From contig JABMOK010000176.1 of NCBI GenBank assembly GCA_013204155.1, positions 1 to 40,666 of the forward strand: a stretch of 40,666 nt of DNA, in the 5' to 3' direction. Positions 1 through 7,605 of the stretch are shown piece after piece (positions within the stretch are counted from its first letter, which is position 1; every line of letters starts with the position of its first letter). The stretch comes from Pseudohongiella sp. GTDB taxonomy: Bacteria; Pseudomonadota; Gammaproteobacteria; Pseudomonadales; Pseudohongiellaceae. Under the pieces are notes generated by a model. That model did no database searches. It worked only from the letters and a program-made list of their open reading frames with translations, and was not told where the DNA came from. The translations under genes and the position numbers were made by a program.

Positions 1-14
1 ATACTGTAGCCCCT

Positions 15-800
15 ATGATCAGTTCAATTCACCCTATTCCCGCTTTCTCAGACAATTACATCTGGATAGCCACCGAGGAAGGTAGTAATAAGGCTTGTGT
101 CGTTGATCCTGGAGATGCCGCGCCGGTTCTGCAATATCTCGAAGCAAACAATCTAAGCTTGTCCGATATTTTTATCACTCATCACCATCCCGACCACACG
201 GGAGGCATTCGAGAGCTAAGTGCCAAGTACTCGCCCAGGGTCGTAGGTCCACAAGCAAGTAATATTCATGGGATCACACAGCCTGTTCGAGAGGGCGATC
301 AAATACAGCTTTTCGAGCAGAATTTTTCTGTGATAGAAGTGCCTGGTCACACTCTTGATCATATCGCCTTCTTTTGCAATGACTGTTCGAATGATTCTCC
401 TATTCTCTTTTGTGGCGATACACTTTTTGCAGCGGGTTGCGGCAGATTGTTTGAAGGCACTGCCGCGATGATGTTTGAGTCATTAGCAAAACTTACTGTC
501 CTGGAACCCGATACAAGAGTTTATTGCACTCATGAATATACGATGGCTAATTTAAGATTCGCATTACAGGCAGACCCAGAAAACCAGGTATTGAGAGATC
601 GCATACTGCGCGAGCAACAAAAACGGGATGCTGACATTCCCACTCTTCCGAGCAATGTCGAATTGGAGCTCGCTACCAATCCCTTTCTGCGATGTGTAAG
701 CCCAGCATTAATTAAAAGCGCCGAACATCAACTTGGCCATAATCCAGATAACGAAGTTGAGGTATTTGCTGCTTTGAGATCATGGAAAGACAATTTCTAG
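15..800 (+). CDS. gloB: Hydroxyacylglutathione hydrolase (glyoxalase II)
   Basis: Hydrolyses S-D-lactoylglutathione to D-lactate and glutathione, the second step of cytosolic methylglyoxal detoxification. The 261-residue protein is the usual length for the family. It shows the metallo-beta-lactamase metal signature THHHPDH at about residues 55-61, then GHTLDH near 112, a GDTLF motif with the bridging Asp near 135, and THEYT near 173, so the binuclear metal site looks complete. The C-terminal region has the glyoxalase II substrate-binding helices. The start at 15 gives the typical N-terminus (IPAFSDNYIW). Only 9 bp separate it from mltD, so it probably heads a gloB-mltD-transporter transcript; its own promoter lies outside the window. 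Confidence 0.95.
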   Translation: MISSIHPIPAFSDNYIWIATEEGSNKACVVDPGDAAPVLQYLEANNLSLSDIFITHHHPDHTGGIRELSAKYSPRVVGPQASNIHGITQPVREGDQIQLFEQNFSVIEVPGHTLDHIAFFCNDCSNDSPILFCGDTLFAAGCGRLFEGTAAMMFESLAKLTVLEPDTRVYCTHEYTMANLRFALQADPENQVLRDRILREQQKRDADIPTLPSNVELELATNPFLRCVSPALIKSAEHQLGHNPDNEVEVFAALRSWKDNF

Positions 801-809
801 CGGCTTGTT

Positions 810-2417
810 ATGAATTTAAGACCATCGAAGATAGTCACTCGGCATAGAAGCATCAGGAATGGTTTACTACTGTCAGTTCTTGCTATTCTGGTCGCCTGTC
901 AAAACATAGGCTCGCCTACAACGGCAACGTCGCCGGGGATTATTGCTAGCAGAACTATTAAACCTGAATCTAAAGTAACAACAATTTCCGCTCCTCGCCA
1001 AAATCAAGTAGCCGAGCAAATCGTTTATGAAGACCTATGGGAGAGAATGCGCGCCGGCTTCCAACTCAATGACTTGTATACGCACGAATCCGTTGTTCAA
1101 CAGATCGAAGAGTACGCTGATAATCAGCGATTTTTCGATCTCATCACCGAACGAGCAGCACCTTTCCTGTATTGGATAATTGAAGAAATTGATCGCCGTC
1201 AGTTACCGCTGGAGCTGGCACTGCTGCCTATTGTTGAGAGCACTTTTAATCCCAATGCCCGTTCCCGAGAACATGCAGTGGGTCTCTGGCAGTTTTTAGG
1301 AGCCACCGGCAAGAGTTTTGGCTTACAGCAGGACTGGTGGTATGACGGGAGGCGCGATCCGCGCGCCTCTACCGTCGCCGCTCTCGATTATCTGGAAGTA
1401 CTGTATAAGCAATTTGACGAAGATTGGTTGCTGGCCCTGGCGGCCTACAATACCGGCGATGGCAATCTCCGAAAGGCTATTCGGCGCAACGGGGGCAAGC
1501 CCGGCGAAATTGACTTTTGGGATTTGCGACTACCTGGCGAGACGCGTGCTCATATACCAAAATTGCTGGCACTTGCCGCGATAATCTCTAACAGTGAACA
1601 GCATGGAATTGCATTAATGCCGCTGCCCAATCAGCCCGCTTTGCAAACGGTTGATATTGGCTCCCAAATTGATATCTCCCAGGCCGCCGAACTGGCCGAG
1701 ATGGATTACGCTGAATTACGCGCACTAAATCCCGGTTATCTGCAATGGGCTACTCATCCAGATCACCCTCAGCAACTGCTCTTACCCCATGCCAATGCTA
1801 GCGCGCTGCTGAACAGAGTTGATGAACTGAGTGACACGACATTAATAAGTTGGGATCGTTATGAAATTTTAGCCGGCGATACCTTAGGCGGTATTGCGCG
1901 CAAGTTAGGCATCTCAGTGGATGTTCTGCGATCAGCAAACGCCTTGCAAGGCAGTCGAATTATTGCTGGAGATTCCTTACTAATACCTCGTAGCAGTGAC
2001 GCCGACTTGTCAGCACTGGCACCCGCTACTCGTAATAGTAGAAACCTTGGTCTGAATATTCCGGCACAATACACCATAAAGCGCGGTGATAGTCTCTGGA
2101 GTATCGCACGACGTTATAATTTAAAGTCGAAGGAAATTGCCGCCTTGAATCAGATAGCACTCACTCAAATTTTGCGCCCGGGCCAAACGCTGGTTTTGCA
2201 CTACGCCACACAAAGTGACCCAGAGTTTTTCCAGGCTTTGCTCACCGAAGCCCAGGCAACTTATTTAGTTCGATCAGGCGATAGCATGGCTCGAATAGCC
2301 AAACAGTTTAATCTTGACTTGCAGGACCTGTTACGTTGGAACGGTATAAGCATTAACCAACTAATTTATCCCGGTCAGACGATCCAGTTTCAACCACAGG
2401 ATTCCGAAATAAATTAG
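810..2417 (+). CDS. mltD: Membrane-bound lytic murein transglycosylase D with LysM repeats
   Basis: Cleaves the MurNAc-GlcNAc bond of peptidoglycan, forming 1,6-anhydro ends; expected to be anchored to the inner face of the outer membrane. The N-terminus has a basic and hydrophobic lipoprotein signal ending in the lipobox LVAC, with Cys at about residue 30. The SLT catalytic domain covers roughly residues 120-270, with the Glu in PIVESTFNP and the AVGLWQF and AAYNTGDGN motifs. Three LysM peptidoglycan-binding repeats follow at about 350-395, 420-465 and 485-530, each with a GD(T/S) core. The gene follows gloB by 9 bp and is separated from the transporter gene by only 2 bp, which indicates co-transcription and probable translational coupling. 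Confidence 0.95.
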   Translation: MNLRPSKIVTRHRSIRNGLLLSVLAILVACQNIGSPTTATSPGIIASRTIKPESKVTTISAPRQNQVAEQIVYEDLWERMRAGFQLNDLYTHESVVQQIEEYADNQRFFDLITERAAPFLYWIIEEIDRRQLPLELALLPIVESTFNPNARSREHAVGLWQFLGATGKSFGLQQDWWYDGRRDPRASTVAALDYLEVLYKQFDEDWLLALAAYNTGDGNLRKAIRRNGGKPGEIDFWDLRLPGETRAHIPKLLALAAIISNSEQHGIALMPLPNQPALQTVDIGSQIDISQAAELAEMDYAELRALNPGYLQWATHPDHPQQLLLPHANASALLNRVDELSDTTLISWDRYEILAGDTLGGIARKLGISVDVLRSANALQGSRIIAGDSLLIPRSSDADLSALAPATRNSRNLGLNIPAQYTIKRGDSLWSIARRYNLKSKEIAALNQIALTQILRPGQTLVLHYATQSDPEFFQALLTEAQATYLVRSGDSMARIAKQFNLDLQDLLRWNGISINQLIYPGQTIQFQPQDSEIN

Positions 2418-2419
2418 TT

Positions 2420-3979
2420 ATGACAGCGATTGTGAACAGCCAGACATCCGCGAAGGAATTTATGGGGCACCCTCGGGGGCTGGTCATTTGCTTTCTTACA
2501 GAGATGTGGGAGCGGTTCAGTTATTATGGAATGCGCGCCCTGCTGATTTTCTATTTAACTCAGCATTTCCTGTTTTCAGATCAGCTCGCTGCCGGAATTT
2601 TAGCCGCCTATATTTCCCTGGTTTACGTAACTCCTGTCATTGGCGGCATCGTAGCTGACCGATACCTGGGACCGGTAAAGGCTGTTGTTCTCGGCGCGAT
2701 TTTGCTTGTGGCAGGGCACTTCGGCATGGCGATAGAGGGCTCACAAGCCGTCGAAGCCAGCGTTAACGGCCAGCTCGAAATTCAGCGTGACCCCTTCTAT
2801 TTGCAGCTATTCTATTTTTCACTAGCCCTGATCATCATGGGCGTCGGCTTCCTGAAAGCGAATATTTCCACGCTGGTTGGCTCTCTGTATGAGCGCAAAG
2901 ACCCGCGTCGAGATGGTGGGTTTACCTTGTTTTACATGGGCATTAATTTGGGCTCATTTCTCGGCGCCATTATCTGCGGCTTCCTCATGCAATATAAGGG
3001 TTTTAGCTGGGGCTTTGGTGCCGCTGGTATTGGCATGCTGTTTGGATTGGTAGTATTTCTTAAGGGTCATCATTTATTTGGTGATGCAGGAACGCCCAAG
3101 CAACCGGACCGACTAAGACAAAAGATTGTTCCGGGGATATCAAGAGAAACATTGATCTATCTGATGACTATTATCGGGGTGTTCGTATTCTGGCAGTTGG
3201 TGCAGCGGCCTCCAGTAGTCGGAGGCATACTCGGCACCTCGCTGATAATAATGACTCTGGTTGTGATCAGTTACGCATTCACCAAGTGCGAGTCGGAGGA
3301 CAGGGACAGGATGTTGGTGTGTCTATTTCTAATGAGTTACCAAATTATATTTTGGTCACTCTTTGAACAAACCGCCAGTTCCCTCAATTTGATGACCGAC
3401 AGAAATGTCGACCGGATAATTTTTGGCTTTGAACTTCCCGCGGCTGTATTCCAATCCGTGAATGCATTTTTCATTGTCACCTTGGCGCCTGTGTTTAATA
3501 TGATCTGGATAGCGCTGGCCCGCCGAGGGTGGGAGCCCTCCACCCCGATGAAGTTTGCCCTGTCACTTATTCAACTGGGGCTAGGATTTCTGTTTCTGGT
3601 ATACGGTGCCTCACTGGCAACTGACCCAACTCAGGTCGCGTTGATTTGGCTGGTGCTGCTTTACCTGCTGCACACCACGGGAGAACTTTGCATCTCACCG
3701 GTAGGGCTTTCCATGACGACCAAGCTATCCGTGCCTGGTGTGGTCGGCATGATGATGGGATGCTGGTTCCTCGCTTCTGCTGCAGGAAACTATGTATCGG
3801 GTACTATCGCCGCCATGACAGGCTCAGATACTGTCGGTGGTGAGGTTGTCGATCCTGCGGCGGCGCTCACTACCTATATGGACGTCTATTACACCGCAGG
3901 GCTCTACAGTATCGCCGTTGGTGTGTTTGCTATCTTTTTGGTGCCGGTATTGAAACGCTTCATGCACGGAATAAAGTAG
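2420..3979 (+). CDS. POT-family proton-dependent oligopeptide transporter
   Basis: Predicted inner-membrane importer of di- and tripeptides driven by the proton gradient (POT/PTR2 branch of the major facilitator superfamily). The 519-residue protein has about 12-14 hydrophobic segments. Near the N-terminus it carries the ExxERFxYYG motif (EMWERFSYYG), which in this family couples proton and substrate binding. ADRYLG and the FYMGINLGS segment of helix 5 are also family signatures. It starts 2 bp after the mltD stop, so peptide import is placed beside murein breakdown; uptake of cell-wall-derived or environmental peptides is a reasonable inference. I cannot assign one of the E. coli paralogue names (dtpA-D). 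No terminator is clear in the 158 bp that follow. Confidence 0.9.
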   Translation: MTAIVNSQTSAKEFMGHPRGLVICFLTEMWERFSYYGMRALLIFYLTQHFLFSDQLAAGILAAYISLVYVTPVIGGIVADRYLGPVKAVVLGAILLVAGHFGMAIEGSQAVEASVNGQLEIQRDPFYLQLFYFSLALIIMGVGFLKANISTLVGSLYERKDPRRDGGFTLFYMGINLGSFLGAIICGFLMQYKGFSWGFGAAGIGMLFGLVVFLKGHHLFGDAGTPKQPDRLRQKIVPGISRETLIYLMTIIGVFVFWQLVQRPPVVGGILGTSLIIMTLVVISYAFTKCESEDRDRMLVCLFLMSYQIIFWSLFEQTASSLNLMTDRNVDRIIFGFELPAAVFQSVNAFFIVTLAPVFNMIWIALARRGWEPSTPMKFALSLIQLGLGFLFLVYGASLATDPTQVALIWLVLLYLLHTTGELCISPVGLSMTTKLSVPGVVGMMMGCWFLASAAGNYVSGTIAAMTGSDTVGGEVVDPAAALTTYMDVYYTAGLYSIAVGVFAIFLVPVLKRFMHGIK

Positions 3980-4104
3980 TAGTAACAGTCGTAGCGCTCC
4001 CGGTACAGACCCGAATCAGCTAAGACAAACCCGTAGCAAGCAGGGGTATTCCTAATCAATTTGCAGTAAAATAGCACGCTAACACCACGGTCAATCTAGC
4101 AGAG

Positions 4105-4140
4105 TAGTTATATAAGGTAGTTATATAGGATAGTTATATG
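4105..4140 (+). repeat. 13-bp tandem repeat across the fabI start codon
   Basis: Nearly three copies of TAGTTATATAAGG lie head to tail, at 4105-4117, 4118-4130 and 4131-4140. The last copy contains the fabI ATG. The first two copies end in purine-rich AAGG and AGGA, so the repeat carries two Shine-Dalgarno-like sequences; the second (about 10 bp before the ATG) is the better placed. This part is visible directly. An effect on fabI translation is inference. Confidence 0.85.
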
Positions 4141-4938
4141 GGTTATTTAGCAGGAAAGCGCATCTTGATTCTTGGTGTCGCAAGCAAGTTATCAATCGCT
4201 TCGGGAATCGCGGCCGCTATGCATCGTGAAGGCGCCGAGCTGGCATTCACCTATCAGGGCGAAAGACTTAAGGAGAGAGTTCTAAAATTTGCTGCCGACT
4301 GGGATTCAGATTTGGTGTTTCCCTGCGATGTCAGCAGTGATGAGGAAATCGAGAATCTGTTCTCTGAGTTGTCTAAAAGCTGGGATGGATTAGACGGGGT
4401 TGTGCATTGCCTCGCATTCGCTCCAGGCAATGAACTGGATGGAAATTACGTCGATGTAACCACCAGAGAAGGCTTCCTGACGGCCCATGAAATTAGCTCA
4501 TACAGCTTTGTCGCGCTTGCCAAGGCGGCCAAACCACTCATGGAAGGAAGAAACGGCTCCCTATTGACCTTAAGCTATCTGGGCGCCGTTAGAAGCCTGC
4601 CTAATTACAATGTCATGGGCTTGGCCAAGGCGAGCCTGGAAGCCAATGTGCGTTATATGGCCGCCAGCCTGGGGCCATCCGGCACGCGGGTCAATGCCAT
4701 ATCCGCGGGACCGATAAAGACACTGGCGGCGGCTGGAATTAAAAGCTTTCGGAAGATGCTGGAGCACAATGCCAAGCAAACACCACTGCGCAGAAACGTG
4801 ACTATCGAGGAGGTGGGAAACGCGGCAAGCTTTTTGTGCTCTGATCTCGCCTCGGGAATCAGCGCGGAGATCTTGTACGTCGATGGCGGCTTTAATACAA
4901 CCGCCATGGGATCTCTGAATGACCTGGCGGCCGATTAG
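4138..4938 (+). CDS. fabI: NADH-dependent enoyl-[acyl-carrier-protein] reductase
   Basis: Catalyses the last reduction of each fatty-acid elongation cycle (trans-2-enoyl-ACP to acyl-ACP) and is the target of triclosan-type inhibitors. The 266 residues form a short-chain dehydrogenase-like Rossmann fold. The N-terminus has the FabI nucleotide-binding pattern [13 protein letters not shown], then [12 protein letters not shown]. The catalytic Tyr-x6-Lys is in YNVMGLAKA. The motif [13 protein letters not shown] and the C-terminal ILYVDGG are also typical. A Ser stands in SIASGIA where E. coli FabI has Tyr, probably a tolerated change. Transcription converges on ppiD, and no clear terminator lies in the 41-bp gap. 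The start is unusual in sitting inside a 13-bp tandem repeat. Confidence 0.96.
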   Translation: MGYLAGKRILILGVASKLSIASGIAAAMHREGAELAFTYQGERLKERVLKFAADWDSDLVFPCDVSSDEEIENLFSELSKSWDGLDGVVHCLAFAPGNELDGNYVDVTTREGFLTAHEISSYSFVALAKAAKPLMEGRNGSLLTLSYLGAVRSLPNYNVMGLAKASLEANVRYMAASLGPSGTRVNAISAGPIKTLAAAGIKSFRKMLEHNAKQTPLRRNVTIEEVGNAASFLCSDLASGISAEILYVDGGFNTTAMGSLNDLAAD

Positions 4939-4979
4939 GCATTCGGGCAGGATTCGGCACTAGCAGGTCGGGAAGGCGG

Positions 4980-6869
4980 TTAGAAAGCTTCCTCGGTTAC
5001 CCGAGATTCAATATCGGCATTCTGCTGCAGGTTACTCATAAAAGCCTGAAAGTCGCTATTACCCAGATCGGCGATTATAGCGTTCGTCATCCCTTCGCGC
5101 TCGGCCTCGGCCATGGAGTCCAGTGTTCCTGGATTGATCTTGTTCAACTCGATCAAGACAAATGTACCGTTAGCCAAGCTGACAGTAGCGTGCTCTGAAT
5201 CTCCCGTGACAGGTTCTGGCATCGCGAATACCTGCGTCAATATTTCCCGATTCACATTCGCTGCGCCTCGGTTAGCGGCCTCTATTGTGAGCCACTCCAA
5301 TGCATTGTCAGCCAGCAGTTGATCGAGTCCAGCGTTTGCTTCCAGGGCAGTCAGGATTTCATCACCTAAGGCCTGTACCGCTTCTCGTTCCATCTCGGTT
5401 CTTAACAATACCGCAATTTCTGGCTCAACCTCTTCCAGAGGCAGGATGCTGGCCTCATTGAATTCAAGTACATTCAGCACCAGTGCCCGTGAAGAACTTA
5501 GCTCGATAACTTCACTATTATTTCCATCCAGCAAGACTTCTTCGGAAAAAGCCTGCGAAATAAGGGAAGGGTTGGAAAAAATACCATTCCCACCTGCCCG
5601 CCCAAAGGCTTCACTTTGTAAAATAACCAGATTCAGCTCTTCCGCAACAGCCTCCAGATTCCCGCTTTCAAATGCCAGGTTCGATAAATTCTCCAACCGC
5701 TCTGCATAAATCAATTCGACTTGCGCGCTCTTCAATTCTCTTTCGATCCTTTCTGAAACTTCCTCAAAGCTCTGAAAAACAACCTCAGAATCCTCGGTCA
5801 GCTTCACCAGGTGCACGCCAAATTCGGAAACAACCGGAGTGGAAACCTCATTAAGCGCTAGCGCCTCCAGCGCCACTTCAACCGCTTCCGGGAAAGCACT
5901 CCCGTCCGTGTAGCCTATATCCCCGCCATCCTGTGCGGAGCCAGTATCACTGGAGAGTTCAAGGGCCAGGGCGGCAAAATCTTCTCCTGCCTGTAATCTC
6001 TGTAGCGACGCATTCGCCAACTGCACGGCCGCTTCTTCGGATAGATTTGCCCCTACTTCAAATAGTATGTGTGATGCTCGTTTCTCAGCAGAGCCCTCGA
6101 AAGCGGCTCTTTCCTCTTCATATTGAGACCGTAACTCACTTTCATCAACTTCGATTTCCTCGGCGATAACATCCTTATCCAAAAGCACATAACGAGCAAC
6201 AACTGTTTCATCCTGGGTAAAATCCACCTGATGGGCGGCGTAATAACTCTCAATTTCCGCATCGCTAATAGCTGTGTCCAAAGTGCGAACACCCAATGGA
6301 ATAGTCACATAACGAAAATCTCTGCTTTGAGCTGAAAGTTCAGCCATCCGGCTTAGCTCGGTATCTATTACAAAACCGGAACTGGTATACGCACTTGCTA
6401 CTTGAGAGAGCAACATTTGTTGCTTCAACGACTCTCTGTAAGTAGCGGCGCTAAATCCCTGGCTCGCCATAGTTCTGATTGCCAGATCCGGATCAAATAC
6501 GCCATTAATCTGAAATTGCGGACTATCGATGATTGACCTATCTATTCTGTCACTCGATATGGACATCGATGCATTCTGCGCCGACTGCCTTAGTATCACC
6601 TCTTCGATGATCTGACCCAGCGCAACCTGTTCCAACAAACTCTGATCTAAAGAATCGGCGCTTGCCCCCAGGGAATTGAGTAATGTTTGCACACTCGCTT
6701 GCAGCTGTGCTTCGGATATCTCCTCACCGTTGACTTCCGCAACAGGTGGCAAGCTTGTAAATCCCCCGATGATTGACTGGACACCAAAAAGTGAGAACAT
6801 GGCAACGATGAGACCAATAATGATCTTCGCTATTACACCTTGTGAATTGTCCCGAATGTCTTGCAGCAT
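4980..6869 (-). CDS. ppiD: SurA N-terminal/PpiC-domain periplasmic chaperone, PpiD type
   Basis: Inner-membrane-anchored periplasmic folding factor that meets proteins leaving the Sec translocon. The 629 residues start with a short cytosolic stretch (MLQDIRDNSQG), a transmembrane helix at about 15-35, a SurA-N-like chaperone region, and one parvulin domain near 260-360 recognisable by RASHILFEV, DGGDIGYTDGSAFPEAVE and SEFGVHLVKL. A long helical C-terminal chaperone region follows. A good ribosome site (AGGAAA) precedes the ATG. It lies last in the tig-clpP-clpX-lon-hupB-ppiD order that is conserved in gammaproteobacteria. PpiD parvulin domains often have little isomerase activity, so its main role may be as a chaperone. 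Confidence 0.93.
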   Translation of the reverse strand: MLQDIRDNSQGVIAKIIIGLIVAMFSLFGVQSIIGGFTSLPPVAEVNGEEISEAQLQASVQTLLNSLGASADSLDQSLLEQVALGQIIEEVILRQSAQNASMSISSDRIDRSIIDSPQFQINGVFDPDLAIRTMASQGFSAATYRESLKQQMLLSQVASAYTSSGFVIDTELSRMAELSAQSRDFRYVTIPLGVRTLDTAISDAEIESYYAAHQVDFTQDETVVARYVLLDKDVIAEEIEVDESELRSQYEEERAAFEGSAEKRASHILFEVGANLSEEAAVQLANASLQRLQAGEDFAALALELSSDTGSAQDGGDIGYTDGSAFPEAVEVALEALALNEVSTPVVSEFGVHLVKLTEDSEVVFQSFEEVSERIERELKSAQVELIYAERLENLSNLAFESGNLEAVAEELNLVILQSEAFGRAGGNGIFSNPSLISQAFSEEVLLDGNNSEVIELSSSRALVLNVLEFNEASILPLEEVEPEIAVLLRTEMEREAVQALGDEILTALEANAGLDQLLADNALEWLTIEAANRGAANVNREILTQVFAMPEPVTGDSEHATVSLANGTFVLIELNKINPGTLDSMAEAEREGMTNAIIADLGNSDFQAFMSNLQQNADIESRVTEEAF

Positions 6870-6941
6870 AGTATTTCCTGAATTTTCTGCGCAGCCGATC
6901 CAGTAGATGGTTTGTTAGCTGGTAAGCGTGAAGCGTAAACT

Positions 6942-6966
6942 AAAAAAGGCGCATCATGGATGCGCC
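6942..6966 (-). terminator. Rho-independent terminator downstream of hupB
   Basis: On the minus strand a perfect 8-bp stem (GGCGCATC/GATGCGCC, plus positions 6948-6966) with a 3-base loop is followed at once by six T residues. It lies about 150 bp after the hupB stop and before ppiD, so it should end hupB transcripts and separate ppiD into its own unit. Confidence 0.85.
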
Positions 6967-7060
6967 CTACAAAATATTTATAACCAGTTTCGGCGGAATT
7001 GCCTTGCCTGAACTATTCTAACTACCGGAGCTATCAATAGAATATCGGTGGTCAAAATTG

Positions 7061-7084
7061 TTGCCAGAAAATAACTTCTGGCAA
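7061..7084 (-). terminator. Weak terminator-like hairpin after hupB
   Basis: A 9-bp inverted repeat (TTGCCAGAA/TTCTGGCAA) with a 6-base loop lies 32 bp after the hupB stop. On the minus strand it is followed by CAATTTT, a poor T tract. It may help stabilise the 3' end of the mRNA or terminate part of the transcripts, with the stronger hairpin at 6948-6966 as the main stop. Confidence 0.45.
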
Positions 7085-7115
7085 CGTCGTCACGCTAGCG
7101 ATTAAGTCAGCTCAA

Positions 7116-7391
7116 TTAAGAGTTGACCGCATCCTTAAGTGCCTTGCCTGCTTTAAAACTAGGGACACGGGCAGCCTTAATTTGAATAGGCTCGCCAGTT
7201 TGGGGATTACGACCAATTCTAGCCGCTCTATCTTTGGTTGCAAACGTGCCGAAGCCTACAAGCACAACTGGCTCTGCTTTCTTCAACGAATCTGTAATTG
7301 CCTCAATCGTTGCATCAATGGCTCGGCCCGCAGCGGCTTTGGGTAGGTCTGCACTGGCAGCGACCGCATCTATTAATTCTGATTTATTCAC
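7116..7391 (-). CDS. hupB: DNA-binding protein HU-beta
   Basis: Small nucleoid protein that bends and compacts DNA. The 91-residue length is standard. [11 protein letters not shown], the VLVGFGTF turn and the DNA-clamping arm with [10 protein letters not shown], followed by [19 protein letters not shown], identify the HU family. The start codon is GTG (minus strand of 7389-7391), preceded by AAAGGGG, a strong ribosome site. It lies between lon and ppiD as in E. coli and Pseudomonas. It has its own sigma70 promoter near the end of lon, a leader of about 160 nt, and a terminator downstream, so it is probably mostly monocistronic. Confidence 0.97.
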   Translation of the reverse strand: MNKSELIDAVAASADLPKAAAGRAIDATIEAITDSLKKAEPVVLVGFGTFATKDRAARIGRNPQTGEPIQIKAARVPSFKAGKALKDAVNS

Positions 7392-7559
7392 GTTATCCCC
7401 TTTCTTCTTTATTGGAAGTTATTTCCTGATCAATGAACGCCTAAAAGAATGCAGTTGTGTTAGTACGCAACTACTAAGTCCAAATGCACATTATTTAAGC
7501 TTTGGAGTGCTCTGTTTTTATTTCCTAAATGTGAATCATACCTGCTGTATGGCCGAGTC

Positions 7560-7589
7560 TTTATACCAATTGCTAGAAAGCCATGTCAA
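7560..7589 (-). promoter_or_regulatory. Sigma70 promoter of hupB
   Basis: Minus strand: a perfect -35 box TTGACA (plus 7584-7589), an 18-bp spacer and the -10 box TATAAA (plus 7560-7565). Transcription would start near 7553, giving a leader of about 160 nt before the GTG. It is the best sigma70 match I found in the window and suits an abundant nucleoid protein. Confidence 0.75.
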
Positions 7590-7605
7590 CACAAAACATG
7601 CAGTC

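Noticed and set aside
6870-7115. tRNA genes between hupB and ppiD
   Set aside because: No cloverleaf or T-loop sequence could be found; the hairpins there are terminators.
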